From contig NZ_PXOH01000008.1 in NCBI RefSeq assembly GCF_003007785.1, forward strand, positions 62,001 through 126,000: 64,000 nucleotides of DNA, read 5' to 3'. Below the pieces are notes generated by a model. The model saw nothing but the letters and a program-made list of their open reading frames with translations. It was not told where the DNA came from and ran no database searches. Positions 56,816-64,000 of this stretch are shown here, piece by piece. Every line of letters starts with the position of its first letter. Position 1 is the first letter of the stretch. This DNA is from Aphanothece hegewaldii CCALA 016 (GTDB lineage: Bacteria; Cyanobacteriota; Cyanobacteriia; Cyanobacteriales; Microcystaceae). Made by a program: the position numbers and the translations under genes.

Positions 56816-57484
56816 ATGTTTACAAAACAAGCCACCGACTCTAAAGTCTATAAATGGTTTAATGATCGCTTAGAAATTGAAGCACTCTCTGAGGACATTT
56901 CTAGTAAGTATGTTCCACCCCATGTCAACATCTTCTACTGTTTGGGTGGTATTACGCTAGTTTGCTTCCTGATCCAGTTTGCGACTGGGTTTGCGATGAC
57001 ATTCTATTACAAACCCACCGTTGCTGAAGCTTTTACTTCTGTTCAATACATTATGGACGAAGTTAACTTCGGTTGGTTAATTCGTTCAGTCCATCGCTGG
57101 TCTGCTAGTATGATGGTTCTGATGATGATCCTGCACGTTTTCCGGGTTTACCTGACTGGTGGTTTCAAAAAACCTCGTGAGTTAACTTGGATTACTGGGG
57201 TTGTTTTAGCCGTTATTACCGTTACTTTCGGTGTAACAGGTTATTCCTTACCTTGGGATCAAGTGGGTTACTGGGCGGTTAAAATCGTTTCTGGTGTACC
57301 TGCTGCTATTCCCATTGTGGGCGATCAAGTTGTCGAACTGATGCGCGGTAGTGAAAGCGTCGGACAAGCAACTTTAACTCGTTTCTATAGTTTACACACC
57401 TTTGTTTTACCTTGGTCGATCGCAGTCTTTATGTTACTGCACTTCCTGATGATTCGTAAACAAGGTATTAGCGGCCCTCTCTAA
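56816..57484 (+). CDS. petB: Cytochrome b6
   Basis: 222 residues, four membrane helices. The haem-ligating His residues are in [20 protein letters not shown] and in [20 protein letters not shown]. Core of the cytochrome b6f complex that oxidises plastoquinol and pumps protons in the thylakoid. The N-terminus [20 protein letters not shown], including the Cys-free start, is typical. petD follows in the same direction. Confidence 0.98.
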   Translation: MFTKQATDSKVYKWFNDRLEIEALSEDISSKYVPPHVNIFYCLGGITLVCFLIQFATGFAMTFYYKPTVAEAFTSVQYIMDEVNFGWLIRSVHRWSASMMVLMMILHVFRVYLTGGFKKPRELTWITGVVLAVITVTFGVTGYSLPWDQVGYWAVKIVSGVPAAIPIVGDQVVELMRGSESVGQATLTRFYSLHTFVLPWSIAVFMLLHFLMIRKQGISGPL

Positions 57485-57605
57485 CTCTGGTTATCCATAA
57501 ACAGTTAGATTGAGAAAAGTCTTGTAAGCTTTGAAACTAGCATTTGTTCGCTGATTACTTAAAACATTTGCTGATCCTGAATGCAACTAAGGAGAAATTT
57601 ATCAG

Positions 57606-58088
57606 ATGTCAACTTTAAAAAAGCCGGATCTCAGTGATCCCGCACTACGCGCCAAGTTAGCTCAAGGAATGGGTCATAATTATTATGGTGAACCCGCTTG
57701 GCCAAATGATTTACTTTATGTGTTCCCTGTTGTTATCTTGGGAACGATCGGTCTATGTGTTGGTTTAGCTGTTTTAGATCCCGCTATTATGGGTGAACCC
57801 GCTAACCCCTTTGCTACTCCTCTGGAGATTTTACCAGAGTGGTATCTTTATCCTGTTTTCCAAATTCTGCGAATTCTCCCCAATAAACTATTAGGAATTG
57901 CTTGTATGGCGGGTGTTCCTCTAGGTCTAATGTTGATTCCTTTTATTGAAAATGTCAACAAATTCCAGAACCCCTTCCGTCGTCCCATTGCGTCTGCTGC
58001 TTTCATTTTTGGAACTCTGTTTACGCTTTGGTTAGGCGCTGGTGCAACATTCCCTATTGATAAGTCTTTAACCCTTGGTTTGTTCTAA
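57606..58088 (+). CDS. petD: Cytochrome b6f complex subunit IV
   Basis: 160 residues, three membrane helices. Starts [20 protein letters not shown] with AAGGAGA a few bases upstream. The quinone-site PEWY motif is in [20 protein letters not shown]. Together with petB it replaces mitochondrial cytochrome b. A 121-bp spacer and the shared strand indicate the standard petBD operon. Confidence 0.98.
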   Translation: MSTLKKPDLSDPALRAKLAQGMGHNYYGEPAWPNDLLYVFPVVILGTIGLCVGLAVLDPAIMGEPANPFATPLEILPEWYLYPVFQILRILPNKLLGIACMAGVPLGLMLIPFIENVNKFQNPFRRPIASAAFIFGTLFTLWLGAGATFPIDKSLTLGLF

Positions 58089-58111
58089 GGTTTGAAAAGA
58101 TAATTTTTTGA

Positions 58112-58150
58112 TGTCTACGAGGATTTTTCTTTCGTAGGCATTATTTTTTT
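58112..58150 (+). terminator. Terminator after petBD
   Basis: TGTCTACGA and TCGTAGGCA (58112-58140) pair over 9 bp with one G-T wobble, followed by TTATTTTTTTA. It also overlaps the 3' end of the convergent AAA gene. Confidence 0.75.
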
Positions 58151-59505
58151 ACTCTAAATTGATCGCTAAAATAGCGACGATATAACTCACAACTGGGTTT
58201 AACTAAATCACTCCTAATGGTTACTAAACCCATTCCTTCTAACTTATAAGCTAAGATCGGTTCTAAATGTATTCCTGTGGGCGTTTCAATGACTTTCTGC
58301 ATGGCTATCACTAAATCTGGTTGTTTTTGTAAGTTTTCCCAGTGATGTAGTAAATAAGCTGCATAAATACCGCCTTGAGTCGCCGCATCTCGTAAAATTT
58401 GTTCGCTAGTTAAATTACTTTGAGTCATTGCATCAAAAGCTAGTTTAACTAAATAGGGATGTCCGTCTACTAATTCGATTAAAGATTTAGCAAAATTTTG
58501 TATTGTTTCATTCTCTTTTATTCCATATTGTTGAGCAAACTGCATGATTTGTTCTAAATTAAATCCGAATAATCTAACTTGTCTGCCAACATTAAAAGGA
58601 GATTGATTGACATCTAACTGAATATATGCTTCGGTAGAATTGGCCAAAACTAAACGAAGATTTTGCCAAATTTCTATATTTTTCGCTTCTTCATGCCAAT
58701 AGCGCAACATCGGCAAAAAATCTTTAGCTATTTCGGGATATTCAAAGACGCGATGTAGGTTATCTATCCCTAAAATTAAAGGTTTTCCCAGTTGTTCTAA
58801 TAAATAGCTTTGAAAATACGTTTGACAACTGACTAAGCTACCAAATAATTCTTCATCCCAATACTCGTCTAATTCGGGTTTTAATCTCAGTTCTCTCGTA
58901 ATATTTGCACAAAACCAGCGTAAAAATTTATCGAGGGTGACAAACATTGCGCTTTCTGCAACCTGCAAATTGAGATAAACGGTATGAAAATTAGAATTAT
59001 CTCCATAACTAAGGATTTTTTTCAAGAGGGTTGTTTTACCTGTTTTTTCGGGGGCTTTGATGCGAAGTAAAGCACCTGGTTTGTGGATTTCTTGAAAACA
59101 ATCTGTTTCTATGGGTGGTCTTTGAATATAAACTATTGAATCATTTAAGGTGGGTAAAGTAAGATGAACACTCTCTATATTTGTCGTTGCTGTTTGTCGC
59201 CACTCAACATATTTTATATCTCTAAACCATTCTCGCAAAATTTGGAACTTGCCAGGCCCTTTACTGCTAATTTCTAATTCTGGGCATCCGTTGGGCTTAT
59301 CTTGAGAAAAATACTTATAAACTTCCGTCATTTGTTTTTTGTATGTCTCATGACTCGCCGCTTCTGCAAGTTCCCAAATTTCTTTATCAGACTTACGCCA
59401 ATTTTCGTAAGCAAAACGAACTAGGAAAATTTCTTTTAATTTCCCATGTAGTTCATAGTCTTGAGCGATTTGTTTAAGAAATTCATCCCAGCCTTGCGGT
59501 TTCAT
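58141..59505 (-). CDS. AAA-like (AAA_35-type) ATPase with unknown N-terminal region
   Basis: 454 residues. The N-terminal 110 (WDEFLKQIAQDYELHGKLKE) are helical and not recognised. The ATPase domain (about 140-430) has a P-loop-like KAPEKTGKTTLLKKILSYGD, Walker B in LGIDNLHRVFEYPE and a C-terminal winged-helix-like end. The first glycine of the P-loop is replaced by Ala, so binding rather than fast hydrolysis is possible. Related cyanobacterial proteins pair the ATPase with signalling or effector domains, but the role here is unknown. Confidence 0.75.
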   Translation of the reverse strand: MKPQGWDEFLKQIAQDYELHGKLKEIFLVRFAYENWRKSDKEIWELAEAASHETYKKQMTEVYKYFSQDKPNGCPELEISSKGPGKFQILREWFRDIKYVEWRQTATTNIESVHLTLPTLNDSIVYIQRPPIETDCFQEIHKPGALLRIKAPEKTGKTTLLKKILSYGDNSNFHTVYLNLQVAESAMFVTLDKFLRWFCANITRELRLKPELDEYWDEELFGSLVSCQTYFQSYLLEQLGKPLILGIDNLHRVFEYPEIAKDFLPMLRYWHEEAKNIEIWQNLRLVLANSTEAYIQLDVNQSPFNVGRQVRLFGFNLEQIMQFAQQYGIKENETIQNFAKSLIELVDGHPYLVKLAFDAMTQSNLTSEQILRDAATQGGIYAAYLLHHWENLQKQPDLVIAMQKVIETPTGIHLEPILAYKLEGMGLVTIRSDLVKPSCELYRRYFSDQFRVKK

Positions 59506-59525
59506 TCTTTGTCCTAATTTTATTC

Positions 59526-59801
59526 TTAACCCCCTGCTACGGCGGGTACAATACTAACTTCATCGCCATCAGCTAAAGAAGTCTCAACGCCTTCTAAAAA
59601 CCGAATATCTTCACTATTAACATAAAAATTCAAAAAGCGTCGGGGTTTTCCGTCTTCATCACACAAACGCGCTTTAATTCCTGGGCAATTTTGTTCTAGA
59701 GAATTGATTAAATCTCCGACCGTTGTCGCCGTACATTCAATAGTAGCTTGATCGTTGGTAAATTTTTGTAAAGGTGTGGGAATCAGAACTTTAACAGGCA
59801 T
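59526..59801 (-). CDS. MoaD/ThiS-family ubiquitin-like sulfur carrier
   Basis: 91 residues. Beta-grasp fold with [20 protein letters not shown] and the C-terminal [16 protein letters not shown]; the diglycine end is what is adenylated and thiocarboxylated. The N-terminus [18 protein letters not shown] fits the longer MoaD subgroup. It lies 81 bp downstream of thrC on the same strand. In several bacteria such carriers sit beside cysteine or threonine synthase genes, suggesting a sulfur-delivery link (inference). Confidence 0.82.
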   Translation of the reverse strand: MPVKVLIPTPLQKFTNDQATIECTATTVGDLINSLEQNCPGIKARLCDEDGKPRRFLNFYVNSEDIRFLEGVETSLADGDEVSIVPAVAGG

Positions 59802-59882
59802 ATTTCGTTAATTGGGCTAAATGTGGACAGGATTAAGGTCTAGATCAGGGTTTGGAGACCGCACCCCTATAATTCATTCGGA

Positions 59883-61187
59883 TTAGACTAAAACTTGTTG
59901 CCATTCGAGTCTTTCTAAGGTGCGAGAACGTTCTAAAGCACGCTCAAAGCTATCTAATTTGGGTTCGATGAGTAGGGGTTCACCGATGTAGCCTTGTACG
60001 GCTTCTTGGGTTTTTAAACCATTGCCGGTGATATAAACGACGGTGGTTTCATCGGGGTCAATTTTTTTGGCTTCTACCAATTTTTTCAAGACTGCGATCG
60101 TTGTTCCGCCTGCGGTTTCGGTAAAAATCCCTTCGGTTTCGGCGAGTAGCTTAATTCCTTCAATAATTTCTTTATCGGTTACTGATTCGATATTACCGCC
60201 TGTTTTTCTCGCTAGTTCTAGGGCATACACGCCATCAGCAGGATTCCCAATAGCGATCGATTTAGCGACTGTGTTGGGTTTAACGGGAGAAATAAAGTCA
60301 CGACCTTCGCGGAATGCTTGGGCAATGGGTGAGCATCCTTCTGCTTGTGCGCCACTGAAACGAACGGGTTTATCTTCAACTAAGCCGACTTTGACGAATT
60401 CTTGGAAGCCTTTGTAAATCTTGGTGTAGAGTGAGCCAGAGGCTAGAGGTGCAACAATATGATCGGGGAGTTTCCAGCCGAGTTGTTCTGCGACTTCAAA
60501 ACCTAGTGTTTTGGAACCTTCAGAATAATAAGCTCGTAAATTAATATTGACAAATCCCCACTCATGTGTATTGGCGACCTCGCAACAGAGACGATTCACT
60601 TGATCGTAGTTTCCTTTGACCGCCATCACGGTAGGATTGTAGATTAAGGTGCCGAGGATTTTTCCTGCTTCTAAATCTGCGGGAATGAACACACAACAAT
60701 CTAAACCAGCATGGGCGGCGATCGCTGCGGTAGAATTAGCTAAGTTTCCGGTACTGGCACAAGATACGGTGGTAAACCCAAGTTCTTTAGCGCGAGTCAA
60801 AGCAACGGAGACAACCCGATCCTTAAAGCTTAAGGTGGGCATATTGACGGCATCATTTTTAAGATAGAGATTTTTTAGACCCAAACGACGCGCTAAACGA
60901 TTGGATTTTACTAAGGGAGTCATTCCCGTACCGACATCAATGGGATTTTCACTTTCTACGGGTAAGAAAGCGCGATAACGCCAAATGGAGTTAGGCCCTG
61001 CTTGGATACTTTCCCGACTGACTTGACGACGTATTAAATCATAGTCGTAGGCAACTTCTAAGGGTGCGAAGGTTTCTTCACAGATATTAATTGCTTTGAG
61101 GGGATATTCTCTACCACCCTCTTTAGAAACCAGTTTAGTAAAAGTGGGGGTGAAGGTAGAAGTTAAAGTATTGGTTGCCTGGGTCAT
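59883..61187 (-). CDS. thrC: Threonine synthase
   Basis: 434 residues. The PLP lysine is in PTLSFKDRVVSVALTRAK, the glycine-rich phosphate loop in ASTGNLANSTAAIAAHAGL, and KSNRLARRLGLKNLYLKNDA matches the ThrC fold. It makes threonine from O-phosphohomoserine. The ATG at 61187 is followed by a Thr-rich start. Shares its transcript with the MoaD-like gene. Confidence 0.93.
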   Translation of the reverse strand: MTQATNTLTSTFTPTFTKLVSKEGGREYPLKAINICEETFAPLEVAYDYDLIRRQVSRESIQAGPNSIWRYRAFLPVESENPIDVGTGMTPLVKSNRLARRLGLKNLYLKNDAVNMPTLSFKDRVVSVALTRAKELGFTTVSCASTGNLANSTAAIAAHAGLDCCVFIPADLEAGKILGTLIYNPTVMAVKGNYDQVNRLCCEVANTHEWGFVNINLRAYYSEGSKTLGFEVAEQLGWKLPDHIVAPLASGSLYTKIYKGFQEFVKVGLVEDKPVRFSGAQAEGCSPIAQAFREGRDFISPVKPNTVAKSIAIGNPADGVYALELARKTGGNIESVTDKEIIEGIKLLAETEGIFTETAGGTTIAVLKKLVEAKKIDPDETTVVYITGNGLKTQEAVQGYIGEPLLIEPKLDSFERALERSRTLERLEWQQVLV

Positions 61188-61261
61188 CGTTTTTCTCTCT
61201 AGTCTTTTCCGTCAACTTGTTGAATGAATCTTATCACACCCTCAAAAAATACGTCAAACAT

Positions 61262-61282
61262 ATCCGACTATTTTTGTCGGGT
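61262..61282. promoter_or_regulatory. Inverted repeat in the thrC divergent promoter region
   Basis: ATCCGAC (61262-61268) and GTCGGGT (61276-61282) form a near-perfect inverted repeat with a TATTTTT spacer, 75 bp upstream of the thrC start. Operator or short hairpin; no regulator is assigned. Confidence 0.4.
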
Positions 61283-61377
61283 ATAATTTTATACAAAATA
61301 AATACATTTAAGAGGCTGAATTAAATAAGAGTGCTAACATTGGGGAATATATAACGCCACAGAAATAAGAATTAATA

Positions 61378-61791
61378 ATGAATAACCCAGTTTTAAACTC
61401 TATCCTAGAAGAAATTAAGAAGTTATCATTTGATGAACAGTTATTGCTCTCAAAGCATTTAGAGCATTTAACCCAACATCAAGATCAATCAGTTATTTTT
61501 CGCAGTCGTTTAGCAGCTATTCAATCTCATAAGCCAGAAATTTTAAATATAGCTTCTCAGTATGGGATATCAAATATTAAAATTTTTTCATTGACTGAGG
61601 ATGAAGGAGGAAGAAAAAATAATGAATTTGATTTTTTAGTTGATTTACAGTCCGAAAAAACCTTATTAGATTTAAGCGGTTTCATGATGGATTTACGAGA
61701 CTTATTAAGTTTTCAAGTATTTGTTTTCACTAAAGATAGCTTAAAAGAAGTTTACCGTGATAAGATTTTGCAAAAAGCTATTAAACTATGA
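61378..61791 (+). CDS. MNT-type minimal nucleotidyltransferase-like protein with altered motif
   Basis: 137 residues. After a helical N-terminus (about 1-60) comes a nucleotidyltransferase-like fold: ASQYGISNIKIF, then NEFDFLVDL. In the usual family GSxxxG precedes DxD; here SLTEDEGGRKNNEFD has lost the GS and the first Asp of DxD is Glu. The C-terminus RDLLSFQVFVFTKDSLKEVY matches the family. Such proteins are antitoxins paired with HEPN toxins, but no HEPN gene follows; the downstream sequence on this strand has no supported gene. Confidence 0.6.
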   Translation: MNNPVLNSILEEIKKLSFDEQLLLSKHLEHLTQHQDQSVIFRSRLAAIQSHKPEILNIASQYGISNIKIFSLTEDEGGRKNNEFDFLVDLQSEKTLLDLSGFMMDLRDLLSFQVFVFTKDSLKEVYRDKILQKAIKL

Positions 61792-61799
61792 TGAACGGC

Positions 61800-62102
61800 T
61801 CAGACTTCATTGCTTACAATCATTTTGTAATGTTCAACTGTCGGAAATGGCTCGTAAAAATGGTGTAACATCTGGCACCATTTCTGATACTCTGGTGATT
61901 GTCGGAAACCAATCGTGTGGTCTTCCAGTTTCATCCAACGGACTAGCAAGAGGTATTGGTTTTCAACTTCCAAACATTGCTGTAGCTCATGGCTAAGGTA
62001 GCCTGGCATTGAGGAAATAATTGATGATGCTGTCGCAAAGGCTGCTTCAAATTCAGCAGATATTTCAGGTTTAACCTTGAGGATTGCAACTTCTAAAATC
62101 AT
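61800..62102 (-). CDS. Antibiotic biosynthesis monooxygenase-like (ABM) protein
   Basis: 100 residues. VAILKVKPEISAEFEAAFAT, the end LLVRWMKLEDHTIGFRQSPE, and the length match the dimeric ferredoxin-like ABM fold, used by heme-degrading and quinol monooxygenases or as small enzymes of unknown substrate. Its stop converges with the nucleotidyltransferase gene. Confidence 0.8.
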   Translation of the reverse strand: MILEVAILKVKPEISAEFEAAFATASSIISSMPGYLSHELQQCLEVENQYLLLVRWMKLEDHTIGFRQSPEYQKWCQMLHHFYEPFPTVEHYKMIVSNEV

Positions 62103-62187
62103 GTTTTGGTTTGCAGTTTTCCACTTGTATTAAGCTTGAATCAATGAGTACAAAAGCAAAACTTAAATAATGTTACATTTAAGTTTA

Positions 62188-62970
62188 TCAATGGTGAAGA
62201 TTAACTAAAGGTGCATCTTGAACCAAACAATAGGGACGGCTATAACAAAGGGGGGTTTCTAGGTAATGTTGTTCGAGAAATTCGATATTACTCAAAACTT
62301 GTTCGGTTGGCCCATCTTTAACCACTTGTCCCCGACTGAGAATAATAGTACGATCGCATAAATCTAAAGCCAGATCAAGATCATGTGTCGCAATGACTTG
62401 TGTTTGAGGTAAAGTTTGCATCAGTTGGATGAGTTGACGACGGGAACGAGGATCGAGTTGGGCGGTGGGTTCATCGAAGACTAATACTTGGGGTTGCATG
62501 GCTAATACACCTGCGATCGCTACTCGTTTTTTTTCCCCACCTGAGAGATTATTACTATTACGATGGCGATAAACTTCTGGTTCTATTCCGACCGCATACA
62601 TGGCATGATAACAACGATGGGCTAGTTCCTCGCCTTTGATTCCTTGATTCATTGGGCCGAAAGTTATATCTTCCCACACTGTCGGCATAAATAGCTGGTC
62701 ATCTGGATTTTGAAACACCAAACCGACGAAATTGCGAATATCTTTTAAATATTCAGATTGTACGGAATATTGTCCAATTTTAATTGTTCCTTGTTGGGGA
62801 AGTAAAATACCGTTAAGATGCTGTAATAAAGTCGATTTCCCCGAACCATTTGCACCTACTAATGCTACTCGTTCCGTTGCCCTAATTGATAAATTAAGGC
62901 CTTTGAGGGCTTCTGTACCATCAGGATAGGTGTAAAAAAGATTTTCAATATCAATCGGATTATGGTGCAT
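62188..62970 (-). CDS. cbiO: Cobalt/nickel ECF transporter ATPase
   Basis: 260 residues. Walker A LVGANGSGKSTLL, Q-loop VFQNPDDQLFMPTV, signature NLSGGEKKRVAIAG and Walker B QVLVFDEPTAQLDPRS are intact; the sequence VFQNPDDQLF is typical for ECF ATPases. It powers metal uptake with CbiQ and the CbiM/PDGLE components. Overlap/spacing of 3 bp to cbiQ upstream implies one operon. Confidence 0.93.
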   Translation of the reverse strand: MHHNPIDIENLFYTYPDGTEALKGLNLSIRATERVALVGANGSGKSTLLQHLNGILLPQQGTIKIGQYSVQSEYLKDIRNFVGLVFQNPDDQLFMPTVWEDITFGPMNQGIKGEELAHRCYHAMYAVGIEPEVYRHRNSNNLSGGEKKRVAIAGVLAMQPQVLVFDEPTAQLDPRSRRQLIQLMQTLPQTQVIATHDLDLALDLCDRTIILSRGQVVKDGPTEQVLSNIEFLEQHYLETPLCYSRPYCLVQDAPLVNLHH

Positions 62971-62973
62971 GAA

Positions 62974-63747
62974 TTAGCGTAAGTAAATAAACTGTCCCAA
63001 CAAAATAATAATAAATGTTAAAACAATTGACAAATAATCAATTTTGCCCACTTGCTCGACTTGGGTAACAGGCAGTAATCCCGTGTAGCCACGTGCTAAC
63101 ATAGCTTGATGAATGCGATCGCCTCGTTCATAAGTCCGAATAAACAGCGATCCGATCATATTACCCACCACTAGACGTTGCCATTGCTTACTTGCCATCA
63201 AATTTCGTGATAATGCTGCCCGTCGCATCGAATCAAATTCATCGATTAAAACCGCAATATAACGATACATTGAAGATAAAATGGCGACTAATAGAGGAGG
63301 AACCCGTAAAGCAGCCAAAGCGTGTAATAAAGACGGAATAGAAGTCGTCAGAATTAGTATATTGAGCATGAGTAGTGAAAGAAAAGATTTAAGGGCAACA
63401 CTACCTAATACATTTAACCCGGCTGTGGTAATTTGTAGCCATCCCCAAGACCAAAGAACCGTACCGCCCTCTCGAAATAGTGTTCCCAGTAATACTGTAC
63501 CAATGAAAGTAAATTCGACGGCCACTCGACGCAACAACACCAGTAAAGTAACCTGAGAAAGTAATATTAAAATCACTAAGCCAAAACCATAAATCGCCCA
63601 TGTCAACCATTGTCCATTAGGGGTTAAGGCATTGGCAAAAACAAAAAGAAACGCACAAAAAACACGGGTCCGGGGGGCGAGTTGATGCCATAGTGTGAAC
63701 CGTTTGCTATCGACATCTAATTTAAATGCGCCAATATGAAGTAACAT
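62974..63747 (-). CDS. cbiQ: ECF transporter transmembrane (T) component
   Basis: 257 residues with about five to six membrane helices. FALWHQ-like start SKRFTLWHQLAPRTRVFCAF and the coupling motif MLARGYTG, with the Ala-Arg-Gly sequence that docks onto the ATPase, mark the CbiQ family. It sits between cbiO and the PDGLE gene, 3 bp and 4 bp apart, in one operon. Confidence 0.92.
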   Translation of the reverse strand: MLLHIGAFKLDVDSKRFTLWHQLAPRTRVFCAFLFVFANALTPNGQWLTWAIYGFGLVILILLSQVTLLVLLRRVAVEFTFIGTVLLGTLFREGGTVLWSWGWLQITTAGLNVLGSVALKSFLSLLMLNILILTTSIPSLLHALAALRVPPLLVAILSSMYRYIAVLIDEFDSMRRAALSRNLMASKQWQRLVVGNMIGSLFIRTYERGDRIHQAMLARGYTGLLPVTQVEQVGKIDYLSIVLTFIIILLGQFIYLR

Positions 63748-63751
63748 CGCC

Positions 63752-64000
63752 TTATTCTAATGGATTTTGGGAAGAATCGGACGAATCTGAACGGCGTACC
63801 GCGAGTTGTCCAATACCCCAAGCAATACCAAAAGTAGCAAGCGTTCCCACTAAACCAGCTAGAGGGGTGGCGACTCCTTCAGGAACACCTTTTAGGGCAT
63901 AACCATCAAAAATGTTAGCAAAAGGTAGTTTTGTTGCGGGGGCTTCTGGATGTTCTTTATCTTTAAATTTCAAATCTTCTGAGACGCGATCTAAACCATC
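63752..64000 (-). CDS. PDGLE-domain protein of the cobalt/nickel transporter (cut by window end)
   Basis: The frame is open to the window edge and reads DGLDRVSEDLKFKDKEHPEA and later a membrane helix (ATPLAGLVGTLATFGIAWGI). DGLDRVSEDL is the PDGLE signature; such proteins replace or extend CbiN beside CbiM in cobalt and nickel transporters. The N-terminal part, probably CbiM or its linker, lies outside the window. Confidence 0.85.
   Translation of the reverse strand, partial: DGLDRVSEDLKFKDKEHPEAPATKLPFANIFDGYALKGVPEGVATPLAGLVGTLATFGIAWGIGQLAVRRSDSSDSSQNPLE

Noticed and set aside
61757..61996. 79-codon plus-strand frame after the nucleotidyltransferase gene, as a candidate toxin partner
   Set aside because: It lies antisense to the well-supported ABM gene and has no HEPN motif (RxxxxH).

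Overview
The window is chromosomal DNA of a cyanobacterium. The marks are petB-petD, an F-type ATP synthase operon with the duplicated b/b' subunits, a high-light-inducible protein, GUN4, ferredoxin-dependent sulfite reductase, SigF and many copies of the octamer GCGATCGC (HIP1, e.g. 6422-6429, 6981-6988, 7368-7375). The AT-rich base use and gene set suggest a chroococcalean lineage near Synechocystis/Cyanothece. I do not call a genus.

Layout. 1-6.1 kb (mostly minus strand): the start of hemF, tRNA-Thr, an Rre1/Ycf29-type regulator, a thioredoxin-fold ferredoxin, a Met-rich zinc-ribbon protein, a broken von Willebrand A gene with a duplicated tail next to a MerR-like gene, and trmB. 6.1-8.4 kb: a phosphoesterase and an alanine/serine-glyoxylate aminotransferase, tail to tail. 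8.4-14.7 kb: the operon atpI-atpB-atpE-atpF2-atpF-atpH-atpA-atpG on the minus strand, with hairpins in every long spacer and a terminator after atpG. 14.8-18.3 kb: an M16 protease, a small membrane protein, and BON and DUF937-like stress-type proteins. 18.5-31.4 kb: a periplasmic-binding/DUF4912 fusion, pdxH, sulfite reductase with a possible DNA-binding tail, gun4, an unusual histidine kinase, a membrane coiled-coil protein, a heptose-type nucleotidyltransferase and an S9 peptidase. 31.5-38.8 kb: DoxX, trpA, ruvA, Uma2, a large membrane protein, lpxD and a pseudouridine synthase. 38.8-40.5 kb: an apparently intact IS200/IS605 element with divergent tnpA and tnpB. 40.6-53.3 kb: a glycosyltransferase, a B12 radical SAM protein, cysteine synthase, sigF, a Bax-inhibitor-like protein, an Hli protein, a TPR-protease, an RND adaptor, two transglutaminases and an SLH protein. 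53.3-53.5 kb: a packed array of hairpins. 53.5-64 kb: a HAD phosphatase, lpd, petBD, an AAA ATPase, a MoaD-like protein with thrC, a divergent nucleotidyltransferase and a cobalt/nickel ECF transporter (cbiO, cbiQ, PDGLE protein) cut by the window end.

Most genes are core photosynthesis, bioenergetics and biosynthesis. I see no CRISPR array, prophage or clear defence island. The unusual parts are (1) the nonsense-interrupted VWA gene whose tail is duplicated and fused to an unknown domain, (2) several domain fusions (sulfite reductase with a ribbon-helix-helix-like tail, a histidine kinase with an exported C-terminal domain, PstS-like with three DUF4912), (3) the hairpins placed around ATP synthase subunits, and (4) dispersed palindromes, densest at 53287-53463.
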